Counted from the first letter of the stretch, positions 15,425-24,389 are shown. The stretch: 27,595 bases of DNA from JBATTK01 sp049670505 (GCA_049670505.1 JBATTK010000176.1:1-27595); one strand, 5' to 3'. Numbers and translations are program-made. The notes: generated by a model not told the origin, from the letters alone.

Positions 15425-15757
15425 ATGTGGGTAAAGCGTCTTAAAAATAACAAATGGTTTGCCCTATTGACCAATATATATATTTTGGTACTTACTGTTT
15501 TTGTCATATGGATGGTTTTTTTTGATACCAACTCGCTCCTGATACATATGGAACTGAGGAAAGAAATCAAAAAACTGGAAAAACAGCAAGAATTTCTGCG
15601 GGAAGAAATAACCAAGGACAAGAAGATCATTGAAACCTTGTCCGATCCTAAAGAGCTTGAAAAATTTGCGAGGGAACAGTACTACCTAAAGAAGAAGAAC
15701 GAGGAAATTTACTTGATCGAATACGAAGACAGTCTAAAAAGAAAAAGGGATGAGTAA
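15425..15757 (+). CDS. DivIC/FtsB-family septum formation protein
   Basis: This 110-aa bitopic membrane protein has a short basic cytoplasmic N-terminus, one membrane segment (about 13-32) and then a coiled coil (about 38-72, 'MELRKEIKKLEKQQEFLREE'), ending in the family feature 'LSDPKELEKFAREQYYLKKK'. FtsB/DivIC bridges FtsL and FtsQ/DivIB in the divisome. The gene starts 3 bases after udk and overlaps the mutase small subunit gene by 8 bases (15750-15757, ATGAGTAA), so it appears to be in the same transcript as metabolic genes. Confidence 0.9.
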   Translation: MWVKRLKNNKWFALLTNIYILVLTVFVIWMVFFDTNSLLIHMELRKEIKKLEKQQEFLREEITKDKKIIETLSDPKELEKFAREQYYLKKKNEEIYLIEYEDSLKRKRDE

Positions 15758-17144
15758 AACAAACTTATTTGATGATTTTTCGGAAGTTTCGGCCAAAGCC
15801 TGGAAACAGAAAATCCAGTTTGATCTAAAGGGTGCCGATTATAATGACACGCTCGTTTGGGAATCTCCCGAAGGTATTAAGGTAAAGCCTTTTTACAAGG
15901 CCGAGGATATAGCGGCCAATGTGCTTCCCTATCCCATTTCCCATAAAAAATGGAACATAGGCCAGACCATCTATGCGGGAAAAGCAAGCTTGGCCAACGA
16001 AAAGGCACTGGATGTCTTAGGACGGGGGGCGGAAGCTCTATTTTTTTCTATTCCTTCGGATGACATTAAGGTCGAAAAAGTTCTGGATGGTATAGACTTG
16101 GAGACAGTACCCCTATATTTTGATTTTCAATTTTTATCCGTTAAGGTTGTAAATCAAATTATTGATTTTGTAGCTGCTAAAACAGTGGAAATTTATCTGA
16201 ATATTGACATTATAGGAAATTTGGCCCGTACCGGTAATTGGTTTTATACCCTAAAAAGAGATCATGAAATTCTTAAAGAAATCCTGAATGTAAGCCAAAA
16301 AAATCCGGGAATCCATGTCATAGGTGTTGATGTCTCCCTATATCAAAATGCCGGGTCCAATTGTATACAACAACTGGCCTACGCTTTATCCCATGCCAAC
16401 GAATATCTAAACTATCTGGATGATGATAAGAAGTTGTTAAAACAAGTTCAGGGAGTTACGTTCAAGGTAGCCGTTGGCAGTAACTATTTCTTTGAAATTG
16501 CAAAACTTAGGGCCTTGCGGTTGTTATGGAATACGTTAGCATCGGAATACGATATAGAGACCGATTGCCAAATTATTGCCATACCCAGCAAACGCAATAA
16601 AACCCTATACGACTACAACATGAATATGCTCCGTACCACCACGGAATCCATGTCGGCTATTTTGGGAGGTGCGGATACCATTTGCAATTCTTCCTATGAT
16701 GCCATTTATCATAAAAGCAATGAATTTTCGGAACGTATCGCTAGAAATCAATTGTTGATATTGAAAGAAGAAAGCTATTTTGATAAAGTTTCCGATCCGG
16801 CGGATGGATCATATTATATAGGAACATTGACCGATCAAATGGCGAAAAAAGCTTTGGAATTATTTAAGGATATTGAAGAAAACGGTGGATTTTTACATCA
16901 GTTGAAAGCACATACCATTCAGAAAAAGATTAGGGAAAGTGCAAAAAAAGAACAGGAAAAATTTAATGGAAAAGAAGAAATCCTCGTTGGTACCAACAAG
17001 TATGAAGTTGCTGCCGATAGGATGAAAGAGGATTTGGAACTCTATCCATTTGTAAAGACCAATACGCGGAAAACTTTAATAGAACCTATCATAGAAAAAC
17101 GATTGGCGGCCGTTATGGAACAAAAAAGATTGGAAAATGAATAG
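15750..17144 (+). CDS. mutA: Methylmalonyl-CoA mutase, small (β) subunit, short form
   Basis: The 464-aa product is homologous to the barrel domain of methylmalonyl-CoA mutase but diverged. Recognisable parts are the N-terminal 'FSEVSAKAWKQKIQFDLKGA', 'RTGNWFYTL', 'VAVGSNYFFEIAKLRALRLL' and 'KVSDPADGSYYI'. The small subunit does not bind cobalamin; it supports the large subunit in the heterodimer. In Propionibacterium the small chain is about 640 aa and keeps a degenerate cobalamin-type domain; here the protein stops right after the barrel, so that domain is missing. It overlaps divIC by 8 bases upstream and mutB by 8 bases downstream (17137-17144), suggesting coupled synthesis of the two subunits. 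Confidence 0.92.
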   Translation: MSKTNLFDDFSEVSAKAWKQKIQFDLKGADYNDTLVWESPEGIKVKPFYKAEDIAANVLPYPISHKKWNIGQTIYAGKASLANEKALDVLGRGAEALFFSIPSDDIKVEKVLDGIDLETVPLYFDFQFLSVKVVNQIIDFVAAKTVEIYLNIDIIGNLARTGNWFYTLKRDHEILKEILNVSQKNPGIHVIGVDVSLYQNAGSNCIQQLAYALSHANEYLNYLDDDKKLLKQVQGVTFKVAVGSNYFFEIAKLRALRLLWNTLASEYDIETDCQIIAIPSKRNKTLYDYNMNMLRTTTESMSAILGGADTICNSSYDAIYHKSNEFSERIARNQLLILKEESYFDKVSDPADGSYYIGTLTDQMAKKALELFKDIEENGGFLHQLKAHTIQKKIRESAKKEQEKFNGKEEILVGTNKYEVAADRMKEDLELYPFVKTNTRKTLIEPIIEKRLAAVMEQKRLENE

Positions 17145-19287
17145 AAGAAACCTGGCGCATATTGAACTAGTAAAAACACGGAATACTGATGCGCGGTCGA
17201 GCGCACTACCACACTACCCAACCGCTGAAGGCATTGAACTAAAACCATCTTATTCTAAAGATGATATTGCACAGCTAGGACACCTCAACTTTGTGGCAGG
17301 GATAGCACCGAACCTGCGAGGGCCTTATTCCACCATGTATGTACGAAGACCATGGACCATTCGACAATATGCGGGATTTTCCACGGCAGAGGAAAGCAAT
17401 GCCTTTTATAGGAGAAATTTGGCGGCAGGACAAAAAGGACTTTCCGTGGCTTTTGATCTTCCAACGCATAGAGGATATGATAGTGATCATGAGCGTGTGG
17501 TAGGAGATGTAGGCAAGGCAGGGGTCGCCATAGATTCTGTGGAGGACATGAAAATTTTGTTCGATGGTATTCCGCTGGATAAGATGTCGGTTTCCATGAC
17601 CATGAACGGGGCCGTACTCCCTATTATGGCCTTTTATATAGCGGCGGCCGAAGAACAAGGGGTCGCTTTGGAACAATTGGCAGGTACCATACAAAATGAT
17701 ATTCTAAAAGAGTTTATGGTGCGCAATACCTATATCTATCCACCCACTCCTTCCATGCAGATCGTTGCGGATATTTTTGCGTATACCAGTAAATATATGC
17801 CCAAATTTAATAGCATCAGTATTTCCGGTTACCACATGCAGGAAGCCGGTGCTACGGCAGATATTGAACTGGCCTATACGTTGGCGGACGGATTGGAATA
17901 TATTAGAACGGGATTGAAAACAGGTCTGGATATCGATAGTTTTGCCCCACGCCTTTCTTTCTTCTGGGCCATAGGTATGAACCATTTTATGGAAATTGCC
18001 AAGCTAAGGGCAGGTAGGATGCTCTGGGCAAAATTGGTAAAGCAGTTCCATCCTAAAAATGAAAAATCCCTGGCCTTGCGAACCCACTGTCAGACCAGTG
18101 GCTGGAGTCTTACGGAACAAGATCCCTTTAATAATGTGGCAAGAACTGCCATTGAAGCTGCCGCCGCAGCCTTTGGCGGCACTCAAAGCCTTCATACCAA
18201 TGCCCTGGACGAGGCCATTGCGCTTCCTACCGATTTCTCGGCAAGAATAGCAAGAAACACACAGATTTTTTTGCAAGAGGAGACTAAAATAACTAAAACC
18301 GTAGATCCATGGGGCGGAAGTTACTATGTGGAAAACCTCACCCATGAAATCGCCGAAAAAGCATGGGAACTCATTCAAGAAGTAGAAGAATTAGGTGGTA
18401 TGACCAAAGCCATCGAGGCCGGAATCCCTAAAATGCGTATTGAGGAAGCTGCCGCAAAAAAACAGGCCCGAATAGATAGTGGAAAGGATATTATAGTGGG
18501 GGTCAATAAATATCAACTGGCCAAAGAAGATGAGCTACGTATTTTAGAGGTAGACAACGAAAAGGTCCGTAAACAACAATTAGAACGCTTGGCATCCGTC
18601 AAAAAAAAGAGGGATGTTAACGTAGTTAAATCCTGTTTGGAAAAATTAACGGAGGCCGCTGGCCATAAATTGGATCCAAAGCGGCAGCACAATTCTGAAA
18701 ATTTATTAGCTTTAGCCGTAGAAGCGGCAAAGGCAAGGGCTACCCTAGGTGAAATAAGTGATGCCCTGGAAGCTACTTTTGGCAGGCATAAAGCAATCAT
18801 AAAATCATTTACAGGAGTGTATTCCAAAGAAATTAAGGATGACGATAGCTTTAAAAAAGCTAGGAAAATGGCCGATCAATTTGCGGAGAAAGAAGGCCGC
18901 AGACCACGTATCATGGTCGCTAAAATGGGCCAAGATGGCCATGATAGAGGTGCTAAAGTAGTAGCTACCGGATACGCGGACCTTGGTTTTGATGTAGATA
19001 TAGGGCCTTTGTTCCAAACTCCTTCGGAGGCAGCAAAGCAGGCAATAGAAAATGACGTACATGTTCTAGGTGTCTCATCCTTGGCTGGTGGCCATAAAAC
19101 CTTGGTGCCACAGGTCATTAATGAACTTAAAAACCACGGTAGGGAAGACATCATGGTCATTGTAGGGGGTGTTATTCCAAAGCAGGACTATACATACTTG
19201 TTCGAGGCCGGTGCAGTAGCCGTTTTTGGTCCAGGAACCAAAATTAGTGATGCCGCCATACAACTTTTGGAAATCCTAATTGATTAA
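17137..19287 (+). CDS. mutB: Methylmalonyl-CoA mutase, large (α) catalytic subunit
   Basis: This enzyme converts (R)-methylmalonyl-CoA to succinyl-CoA with adenosylcobalamin. The 716-aa chain has the catalytic barrel ('RGPYSTMYVRRPWTIRQYAG', 'SVAFDLPTHRGYDSDH', 'SISGYHMQEAGATA', 'RTHCQTSGWSL') and a complete C-terminal cobalamin domain (about 585-716). In that domain 'GQDGHDRGAKVVA' gives the lower cobalt ligand His602 in the DxHxxG motif (Asp600, Gly605), followed by 'GVSSLAGGHKTLVP' and 'IVGGVIPKQD'. Length is normal. Together with the carboxylase at 9477-12958 it supports a propionyl-CoA to succinyl-CoA route. It is the last gene before a ~150-base gap, and no convincing terminator is visible after it. 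Confidence 0.97.
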   Translation: MNRRNLAHIELVKTRNTDARSSALPHYPTAEGIELKPSYSKDDIAQLGHLNFVAGIAPNLRGPYSTMYVRRPWTIRQYAGFSTAEESNAFYRRNLAAGQKGLSVAFDLPTHRGYDSDHERVVGDVGKAGVAIDSVEDMKILFDGIPLDKMSVSMTMNGAVLPIMAFYIAAAEEQGVALEQLAGTIQNDILKEFMVRNTYIYPPTPSMQIVADIFAYTSKYMPKFNSISISGYHMQEAGATADIELAYTLADGLEYIRTGLKTGLDIDSFAPRLSFFWAIGMNHFMEIAKLRAGRMLWAKLVKQFHPKNEKSLALRTHCQTSGWSLTEQDPFNNVARTAIEAAAAAFGGTQSLHTNALDEAIALPTDFSARIARNTQIFLQEETKITKTVDPWGGSYYVENLTHEIAEKAWELIQEVEELGGMTKAIEAGIPKMRIEEAAAKKQARIDSGKDIIVGVNKYQLAKEDELRILEVDNEKVRKQQLERLASVKKKRDVNVVKSCLEKLTEAAGHKLDPKRQHNSENLLALAVEAAKARATLGEISDALEATFGRHKAIIKSFTGVYSKEIKDDDSFKKARKMADQFAEKEGRRPRIMVAKMGQDGHDRGAKVVATGYADLGFDVDIGPLFQTPSEAAKQAIENDVHVLGVSSLAGGHKTLVPQVINELKNHGREDIMVIVGGVIPKQDYTYLFEAGAVAVFGPGTKISDAAIQLLEILID

Positions 19288-19388
19288 TTAGTTTATCAAA
19301 TTTCTTCTAAAGCTCTAATTTTTAAAACTTTAACTTACTTTAACGCACTACATTGTACTTATTCACTTGGTGTTAACAAAATACATTT

Positions 19389-19402
19389 TTTAGCATGCTA
19401 AA
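19389..19402. promoter_or_regulatory. Perfect 14-bp palindrome upstream of parA, possible operator
   Basis: TTTAGCATGCTAAA reads the same on both strands and ends 35 bases before the parA start. It lies between two copies of TAACTTACT (19331-19339 and 19422-19430). ParA-type proteins often repress their own operon, so an operator here is reasonable, but nothing in the sequence identifies the binding protein. It does not resemble the canonical parS motif. Confidence 0.35.
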
Positions 19403-19437
19403 TAATCGTATTTTTAACCCCTAACTTACTACGATAC

Positions 19438-20211
19438 ATGGGCAAGATTATTGCTATAGCCAATCAAAAAGGTGGTGTTGGCAAAACCACCACCACGGTA
19501 AACCTGGCCGCCTCGCTGGGAGTACTGGAAAAGAAGGTATTGTTGATAGATGCGGATCCCCAGGCCAATGCGACTTCCGGATTGGGAATAGAGGTAGATA
19601 GTGTTGAATTGGGTACCTATCAGTTATTGGAACATACCAAGACCGCCCAAGAAACCATTATAAGCACCTCATCGCCCAATGTTGATCTGATACCCTCACA
19701 TATTGATCTAGTGGCCATAGAGATAGAATTAGTGGATAAGGACGAGCGAGAGTACATGATGAAGAAAGCTATAGCGGACCTTCGCGAAACCTATGACTAT
19801 ATTCTAATCGATTGTGCCCCTTCCCTGGGCTTGTTGACATTGAATGCATTGACCGCTGCAGATTCGGTAATGATACCTATTCAATGTGAATATTTTGCGC
19901 TGGAAGGGTTGGGTAAGCTATTAAATACCATAAAAAGTGTACAAAAGATACATAATCCCGACTTGGATATCGAAGGATTGTTACTGACGATGTTCGATTC
20001 CAGACTACGACTTTCCAACCAAGTAGTGGAGGAGGTAAAGAAACATTTTGAGGATATGGTCTTTGATACCATTATTCAAAGAAACGTACGATTGAGCGAA
20101 GCCCCAAGCTATGGGGAGAGTATTATAAAATACGATGCAAGTAGTAAAGGAGCGGCCAACTATTTAAATTTGGCCAACGAAGTAGTGAAAAAAAATAAGG
20201 AGATAGTATAA
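19438..20211 (+). CDS. parA: Chromosome partitioning ATPase ParA (Soj)
   Basis: The 257-aa P-loop ATPase has a deviant Walker A 'KGGVGKTTT' (11-19), 'VLLIDADPQANATSGLG' (Walker A' Asp), and 'YILIDCAPSLGLLTLNAL' (Walker B type). It lacks the N-terminal HTH found in plasmid type Ia ParA proteins and so fits the chromosomal Soj class. ParA binds DNA non-specifically in its ATP state and moves ParB-parS complexes. The stop codon and the parB start share one base (TAATG at 20209-20213), which implies coupled translation. The ATG at 19438 directly precedes the first strand, 'KIIAIANQ'. Confidence 0.96.
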   Translation: MGKIIAIANQKGGVGKTTTTVNLAASLGVLEKKVLLIDADPQANATSGLGIEVDSVELGTYQLLEHTKTAQETIISTSSPNVDLIPSHIDLVAIEIELVDKDEREYMMKKAIADLRETYDYILIDCAPSLGLLTLNALTAADSVMIPIQCEYFALEGLGKLLNTIKSVQKIHNPDLDIEGLLLTMFDSRLRLSNQVVEEVKKHFEDMVFDTIIQRNVRLSEAPSYGESIIKYDASSKGAANYLNLANEVVKKNKEIV

Positions 20212-21116
20212 TGGCGAAAGCAACAAAGAAGCAAGCTTTAGGAAGAGGGCTATCGGCATTGTTGAAAGATCCGGACAATGATATACAATCCGTTTCGGAC
20301 AAGAATGCGGACAAAGTAGTCGGCAATATCGTAGAGTTGGATGTCGCCTTCATAGAGGTAAACCCTTTTCAGCCCCGTTCCAATTTCAATGACGAGGCCC
20401 TAAGGGAATTGGCCACTTCCATAAAGGAATTAGGGGTTATACAGCCCATAACCGTTCGTAAACTGGATTTCAATACATATCAATTGGTTTCCGGGGAAAG
20501 AAGGTATAGGGCTTCCAAACTGATCGGTTTGGAGACTATTCCTGCCTATATCAGAATTGCCAATGATCAGGAATCATTGGAGATGGCCCTGGTAGAGAAC
20601 ATACAACGTCAGGATTTAGATCCTATCGAAATAGCGCTGTCCTATCAAAGGTTAATAGATGAAATTCAACTTACCCAAGAAAAGTTAAGTGACCGCGTAG
20701 GCAAGAAGCGGTCGACTATAACGAATTACATGCGCCTTTTGCGTTTGGATCCCATTATACAAACAGGTATTCGAGATGGTTTTGTGAGTATGGGCCATGG
20801 TAGGGCATTGGTAAATATTGATAAAAAAGAGGATCAAATCGCCCTTTATGAAAAAATAGTCGGGGAGAATCTTTCGGTAAGGGATACGGAAAGGGCCGTT
20901 AAAATGTATCAGGAGGGAAAAAGCAATGCTAATGCTAGGTCAAAAAAACCATCGGAAACACCAAGTTTTGTTCAAGAGGGCATCTCAGAAATCAAAGATT
21001 ATCTTTCCGTCAAAGTAACTGTCAATACTTCGGCAAACGGGAAAGGAAAAATCACTATCCCCTTTCATTCCAAGGAGGAATTTCAGCGCTTAAAAAAATT
21101 AATGTCCGGTGACTAA
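20211..21116 (+). CDS. parB: Chromosome partitioning protein ParB (Spo0J)
   Basis: ParB is a CTP-dependent clamp that loads at parS and spreads. The 301-aa protein has the N-terminal ParA-stimulating segment 'KKQALGRGLSALL' (5-17), the ParB/Srx core with 'NPFQPRSNF', 'SIKELGVIQPITVRK' and the CTP-binding box 'SGERRYRASKL'. The central HTH follows ('LTQEKLSDRVGKKRSTITNY') and then a C-terminal dimerisation region. A linker of about 30 Ser/Asn/Lys-rich residues precedes the C-terminal domain. It overlaps parA by 1 base and the next gene by 8 bases. No parS-like site was seen in the window. Confidence 0.95.
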   Translation: MAKATKKQALGRGLSALLKDPDNDIQSVSDKNADKVVGNIVELDVAFIEVNPFQPRSNFNDEALRELATSIKELGVIQPITVRKLDFNTYQLVSGERRYRASKLIGLETIPAYIRIANDQESLEMALVENIQRQDLDPIEIALSYQRLIDEIQLTQEKLSDRVGKKRSTITNYMRLLRLDPIIQTGIRDGFVSMGHGRALVNIDKKEDQIALYEKIVGENLSVRDTERAVKMYQEGKSNANARSKKPSETPSFVQEGISEIKDYLSVKVTVNTSANGKGKITIPFHSKEEFQRLKKLMSGD

Positions 21117-21762
21117 AAGCCAAGGTTTTTTATGGATGTTTTTGCTTTTTGCTCTACTTGGTTTTGCACAGGAGGAAGGGGAACCCAATAGTGATGGGAA
21201 CCAAGAGATAGATTCCATTGAGACCGATTTAAAGGAAAAAGGTATTGTGGTAGATACCATCGTTAAACGAAAAATCAACCCCTTGGCCCCTAGCAAAGCG
21301 GCGTTCTATTCCGCTGTATTCCCTGGACTTGGACAGATTTATAATAGGCGTTACTGGAAAGTGCCCATTGTATATGCCGCCATAGGTACCGGAGTATATG
21401 CCTATGTATTCAACAATAACGAGTACAACCGTTTTAGGGATGCTTTTAAAAGAAGAAGGGCAGGGTTTACAGATGATGAATTTTTTGATTTGACACCGGA
21501 CGATGGAGTTACCCCTACGACCGCGGATTTTTCCGATGAAGCACTTCAGGATGCCCAAGAACGCTTTCAGCGGGATCGTGATCTGGCACTATTGATTACT
21601 ATAGGCCTTTACGCTTTGAACATTATAGATGCCAATGTAGACCAGCACCTTAAACAATATAATATAGACGATGATCTAAGTATGGATATTAGGCCCTTCT
21701 TGGATTACCATCCGGTTACTGCCAGTCCAAATTACGGAATGGCGGTAATCATCAAGTTTTAG
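21109..21762 (+). CDS. DUF5683 membrane protein
   Basis: This 217-aa protein of unknown function has a DUF5683 core. After an N-terminal signal or anchor ('FLWMFLLFALLGFAQ') and an acidic linker come 'APSKAAFYSAVFPGLGQIYN' and 'RRYWKVPIVYAAIGTGVYAY', with two more hydrophobic segments, the last near 'LALLITIGLYALNIIDANVD'. The 'PGLGQIYN' loop recalls TM2-type membrane hairpins. The start is a GTG at 21109, inside the last 8 bases of parB. It lies between parB and dapB, an order common in flavobacteria; the link to partitioning is positional only. Confidence 0.8.
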   Translation: MTKSQGFLWMFLLFALLGFAQEEGEPNSDGNQEIDSIETDLKEKGIVVDTIVKRKINPLAPSKAAFYSAVFPGLGQIYNRRYWKVPIVYAAIGTGVYAYVFNNNEYNRFRDAFKRRRAGFTDDEFFDLTPDDGVTPTTADFSDEALQDAQERFQRDRDLALLITIGLYALNIIDANVDQHLKQYNIDDDLSMDIRPFLDYHPVTASPNYGMAVIIKF

Positions 21763-21851
21763 TATGTAGAAAAGTAAGGGATACTCCTAGGTTTGGGGAT
21801 TTTTTCTTTTATGATGAATCAATTAGCAAATAGCTATCTAAAATTACAAGT

Positions 21852-22553
21852 GTGAATATTGCTTTATTCGGATATGGGAAAATGGGGAAAATGATAGCCC
21901 ACATTGCTCAAAATAGAAATCATTCCATTGTAGCCAAAGTTGATTTGGATACGCCGCAAGTAGATTTCTCCATGGTTGATGTGGCTATAGATTTCAGTAC
22001 GCCAAATGCCGCTTTTGATAATATCAAAAGTTGCTTTCAACATGGTATTCCGGTCATATCGGGAACTACAGGTTGGCTTGGGAACTATAATGAAGCCGTG
22101 GACTTATGTAAGGAAAAAAAAGGGGCATTTATCTATGCGTCGAATTTTAGTTTGGGGGTAAATGTTTTTTTTGAGTTAAATGCCTATTTGGCCGCAATGA
22201 TGAAAAATCTAAAACAGTATTCCATAGCTATGGAAGAGATACACCATACCCAAAAATTGGACGCACCCAGTGGAACTGCTATCACTTTGGCCAAGGGAAT
22301 TATTGAAAATACAACATATACATCTTGGAAATTGGACGATGCCGCTGATTATGAAATCCCAATAACTTCCAAGCGCATTGCCAATGTTCCGGGAACGCAT
22401 ACCGTATCTTATAAAAGTGATGTGGATACTATAAAAATAAAACATACTGCCCACAATAGAGAAGGTTTTGCACTTGGCGCGGTCATTGCGGCAGAATGGA
22501 TTTTGGGAAGAACAGGCGTCTTTACGATGAAAGATGTGTTAAATCTTGGTTAA
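21852..22553 (+). CDS. dapB: 4-hydroxy-tetrahydrodipicolinate reductase
   Basis: DapB reduces hydroxy-tetrahydrodipicolinate with NAD(P)H on the way to diaminopimelate and lysine. The 233-aa product has the nucleotide-binding 'FGYGKMGKMIAHIA' (6-19), 'VAIDFSTPNA', 'ISGTTGW', the catalytic 'EEIHHTQKLDAPSGTA' (128-143; His131/His132 and Lys135) and 'HTAHNREGFALGAV'. It is slightly shorter than the E. coli enzyme (273 aa), as usual in Bacteroidota. The likely start is GTG at 21852; the next Met would remove the first β-strand. An 89-base gap separates it from the DUF5683 gene. Confidence 0.95.
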   Translation: MNIALFGYGKMGKMIAHIAQNRNHSIVAKVDLDTPQVDFSMVDVAIDFSTPNAAFDNIKSCFQHGIPVISGTTGWLGNYNEAVDLCKEKKGAFIYASNFSLGVNVFFELNAYLAAMMKNLKQYSIAMEEIHHTQKLDAPSGTAITLAKGIIENTTYTSWKLDDAADYEIPITSKRIANVPGTHTVSYKSDVDTIKIKHTAHNREGFALGAVIAAEWILGRTGVFTMKDVLNLG

Positions 22554-22688
22554 TAAACGTAACTTTCTTTAGATTCACGCACTCATTCGTGAAGAGACAA
22601 CAAGGATAAGGATTACATACGGAGATGGTTGTCCGTATTGTTAAATTCCAATTACAAGAACCGACAATGATTAACTAATGACTATTTT

Positions 22689-24389
22689 ATGAACGGTACC
22701 CAGTGGATTCTTTTTATTTTAATTGTACAGATCGTCCATTTTTTAGGAACGTGGAAATTATACGTAAAGGCAGGTAGAAAAGCCTGGGAAGCAGCTATTC
22801 CCATTTATAATGCAATTGTTTTGATGCAAATTATCAAGCGGCCAAAATGGTGGGTTCTCCTGTTATTCATCCCTATCATTAATTTGTTGATGTTCCCGGT
22901 AGTGTGGGTAGAGACCATACGCAGTTTTGGTAAAAACAGCTTGCTAGACACTTGGTTGGTAATGCTCACCCTTGGCTTTTACATCTATTATATAAACTAT
23001 ACCCAAGATGTAAGTTATGTGTCCAATAGAAGTTTACATCCAAGGACCGCGTTGGGAGAGTGGGTCAGTTCCATTGTTTTTGCCGTTGTGGCCGCTACCT
23101 TGGTACATACCTATTTTATGCAACCCTATGTAATCCCTACAGGTTCATTGGAAAGAACCCTCAGAGTGGGAGATTTTTTATTTGTAAGCAAATTCCATTT
23201 CGGGGCAAGAACCCCTATGACAAGTGTTGCCGCCCCTATGGTGCACGATACCATTCCAGGATTGGGAATACGGTCTTATCTTAATAAACCACAGCTTCCC
23301 TATTTTAGGTTGCCCGGATTCCAAAAAGTAAAAAGAAACGATATTGTCGTATTCAGTTGGCCGGCCGATACCGTTCGCATATTCTTTAAAGCCGAAGAGG
23401 GAGTCAAAAAACCGATAGATAAAAAATCGAACTATGTAAAACGGTGTGTTGGCGTTCCTGGGGATTCCTTGTCCGTAATAGATGGCTATGTCTATATCAA
23501 TGGAAAACAGTTAGAGCTTTCGGATCGTGCCAAACCCCAATATGATTATACGGTATATTCCAATAAGGGAGTGTCTACGAAACTGTTATTAGAAATAGGA
23601 GCCATAGATTTTACCAGAAAGTATTTATCCGCTCCTTTAAATCAAAATCAATACAATGCTATTAATACATATCTCCTTGGCGCCAACCAAAATAACAAGG
23701 GCGAAATAGAATTGTATACCAAAAATTCTGGTATACCCGCCAATGTGATCAAAAAAAGCGGGCTTTCCCTTAGAGAGGAGACGGCACGTCAGCGTGTAGT
23801 TGCCCTAACCGATGAAATGGTCAATGAATTAGAAAAAAACACAACGATCGATTCGGTCATTAAAGTCATAGAACCCAAGGGGAAAAGAGGAGCCAATATT
23901 TTTCCTCAAAACACCCAATATAGCTGGAACAATGATAATTTTGGCCCTATCTATATGCCAGAAGAGGGCAAGACCGTACCGCTGGACCTTAAATCCCTTC
24001 CTATCTATAAAAAAATAATAAAGGATTACGAAGGAAACACGATCAGTGTGAATGGCAATCAGATCAGTATCAATGGAAAAGCCACTGATTCCTATACCTT
24101 TAAACAGGACTATTATTGGATGATGGGTGATAATAGGGATCATTCCGAAGACAGTAGGGCCTGGGGATACGTACCTGCCAACCATATTGTGGGAAAGCCT
24201 GTTTTTATATGGATGAGTTTTGACAATTTTACGGACGGAATCAGAAACTGGAGACCTCGTTGGGATAGAATATTTACGACGGTAGGAGGAGACGGTGAAC
24301 CACGCTCCTATTTTAAATATTTCCTGATCCTATTGGCCGGATGGTTCGTTTTCGACTTTTTCAGGAAAAGGAGGAAAACTAAAGATTGA
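22689..24389 (+). CDS. lepB: Signal peptidase I with N-terminal membrane domain and large insertion
   Basis: This cytoplasmic-membrane peptidase removes Sec/Tat signal peptides. The chain is 566 aa, far longer than E. coli LepB (324). The N-terminal ~105 residues hold about three membrane segments of the DUF5684 kind, then a further anchor (about 124-143). The catalytic Ser is in 'PTGSLERTL' (Ser153) and the general-base Lys in 'NYVKRCVGVPGD' (Lys251). Box E 'MMGDNRDHSEDSR' appears only near 480. Between box D and box E lies an insertion of more than 200 residues. A final membrane segment (about 543-558) and a basic tail end the protein. The layout is common in Bacteroidota. It is transcribed with dapB upstream, across a 135-base gap. 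Confidence 0.93.
   Translation: MNGTQWILFILIVQIVHFLGTWKLYVKAGRKAWEAAIPIYNAIVLMQIIKRPKWWVLLLFIPIINLLMFPVVWVETIRSFGKNSLLDTWLVMLTLGFYIYYINYTQDVSYVSNRSLHPRTALGEWVSSIVFAVVAATLVHTYFMQPYVIPTGSLERTLRVGDFLFVSKFHFGARTPMTSVAAPMVHDTIPGLGIRSYLNKPQLPYFRLPGFQKVKRNDIVVFSWPADTVRIFFKAEEGVKKPIDKKSNYVKRCVGVPGDSLSVIDGYVYINGKQLELSDRAKPQYDYTVYSNKGVSTKLLLEIGAIDFTRKYLSAPLNQNQYNAINTYLLGANQNNKGEIELYTKNSGIPANVIKKSGLSLREETARQRVVALTDEMVNELEKNTTIDSVIKVIEPKGKRGANIFPQNTQYSWNNDNFGPIYMPEEGKTVPLDLKSLPIYKKIIKDYEGNTISVNGNQISINGKATDSYTFKQDYYWMMGDNRDHSEDSRAWGYVPANHIVGKPVFIWMSFDNFTDGIRNWRPRWDRIFTTVGGDGEPRSYFKYFLILLAGWFVFDFFRKRRKTKD

Noticed and set aside
19286..19320. Possible terminator after mutB (AATTAG paired with CTAATT)
   Set aside because: The stem has only 6 A+T-rich pairs with a 23-base loop; too weak to call.
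19288..21852. Search for a parS site near parAB
   Set aside because: No TGTTTCACGTGAAACA-like sequence was seen here or elsewhere in the window.
22574..22638. Two small hairpins between dapB and lepB (TTCACG/CGTGAA; ATACGGA/TCCGTAT)
   Set aside because: Stems of 6-7 bp with 8-base loops and no T-run; they can occur by chance.
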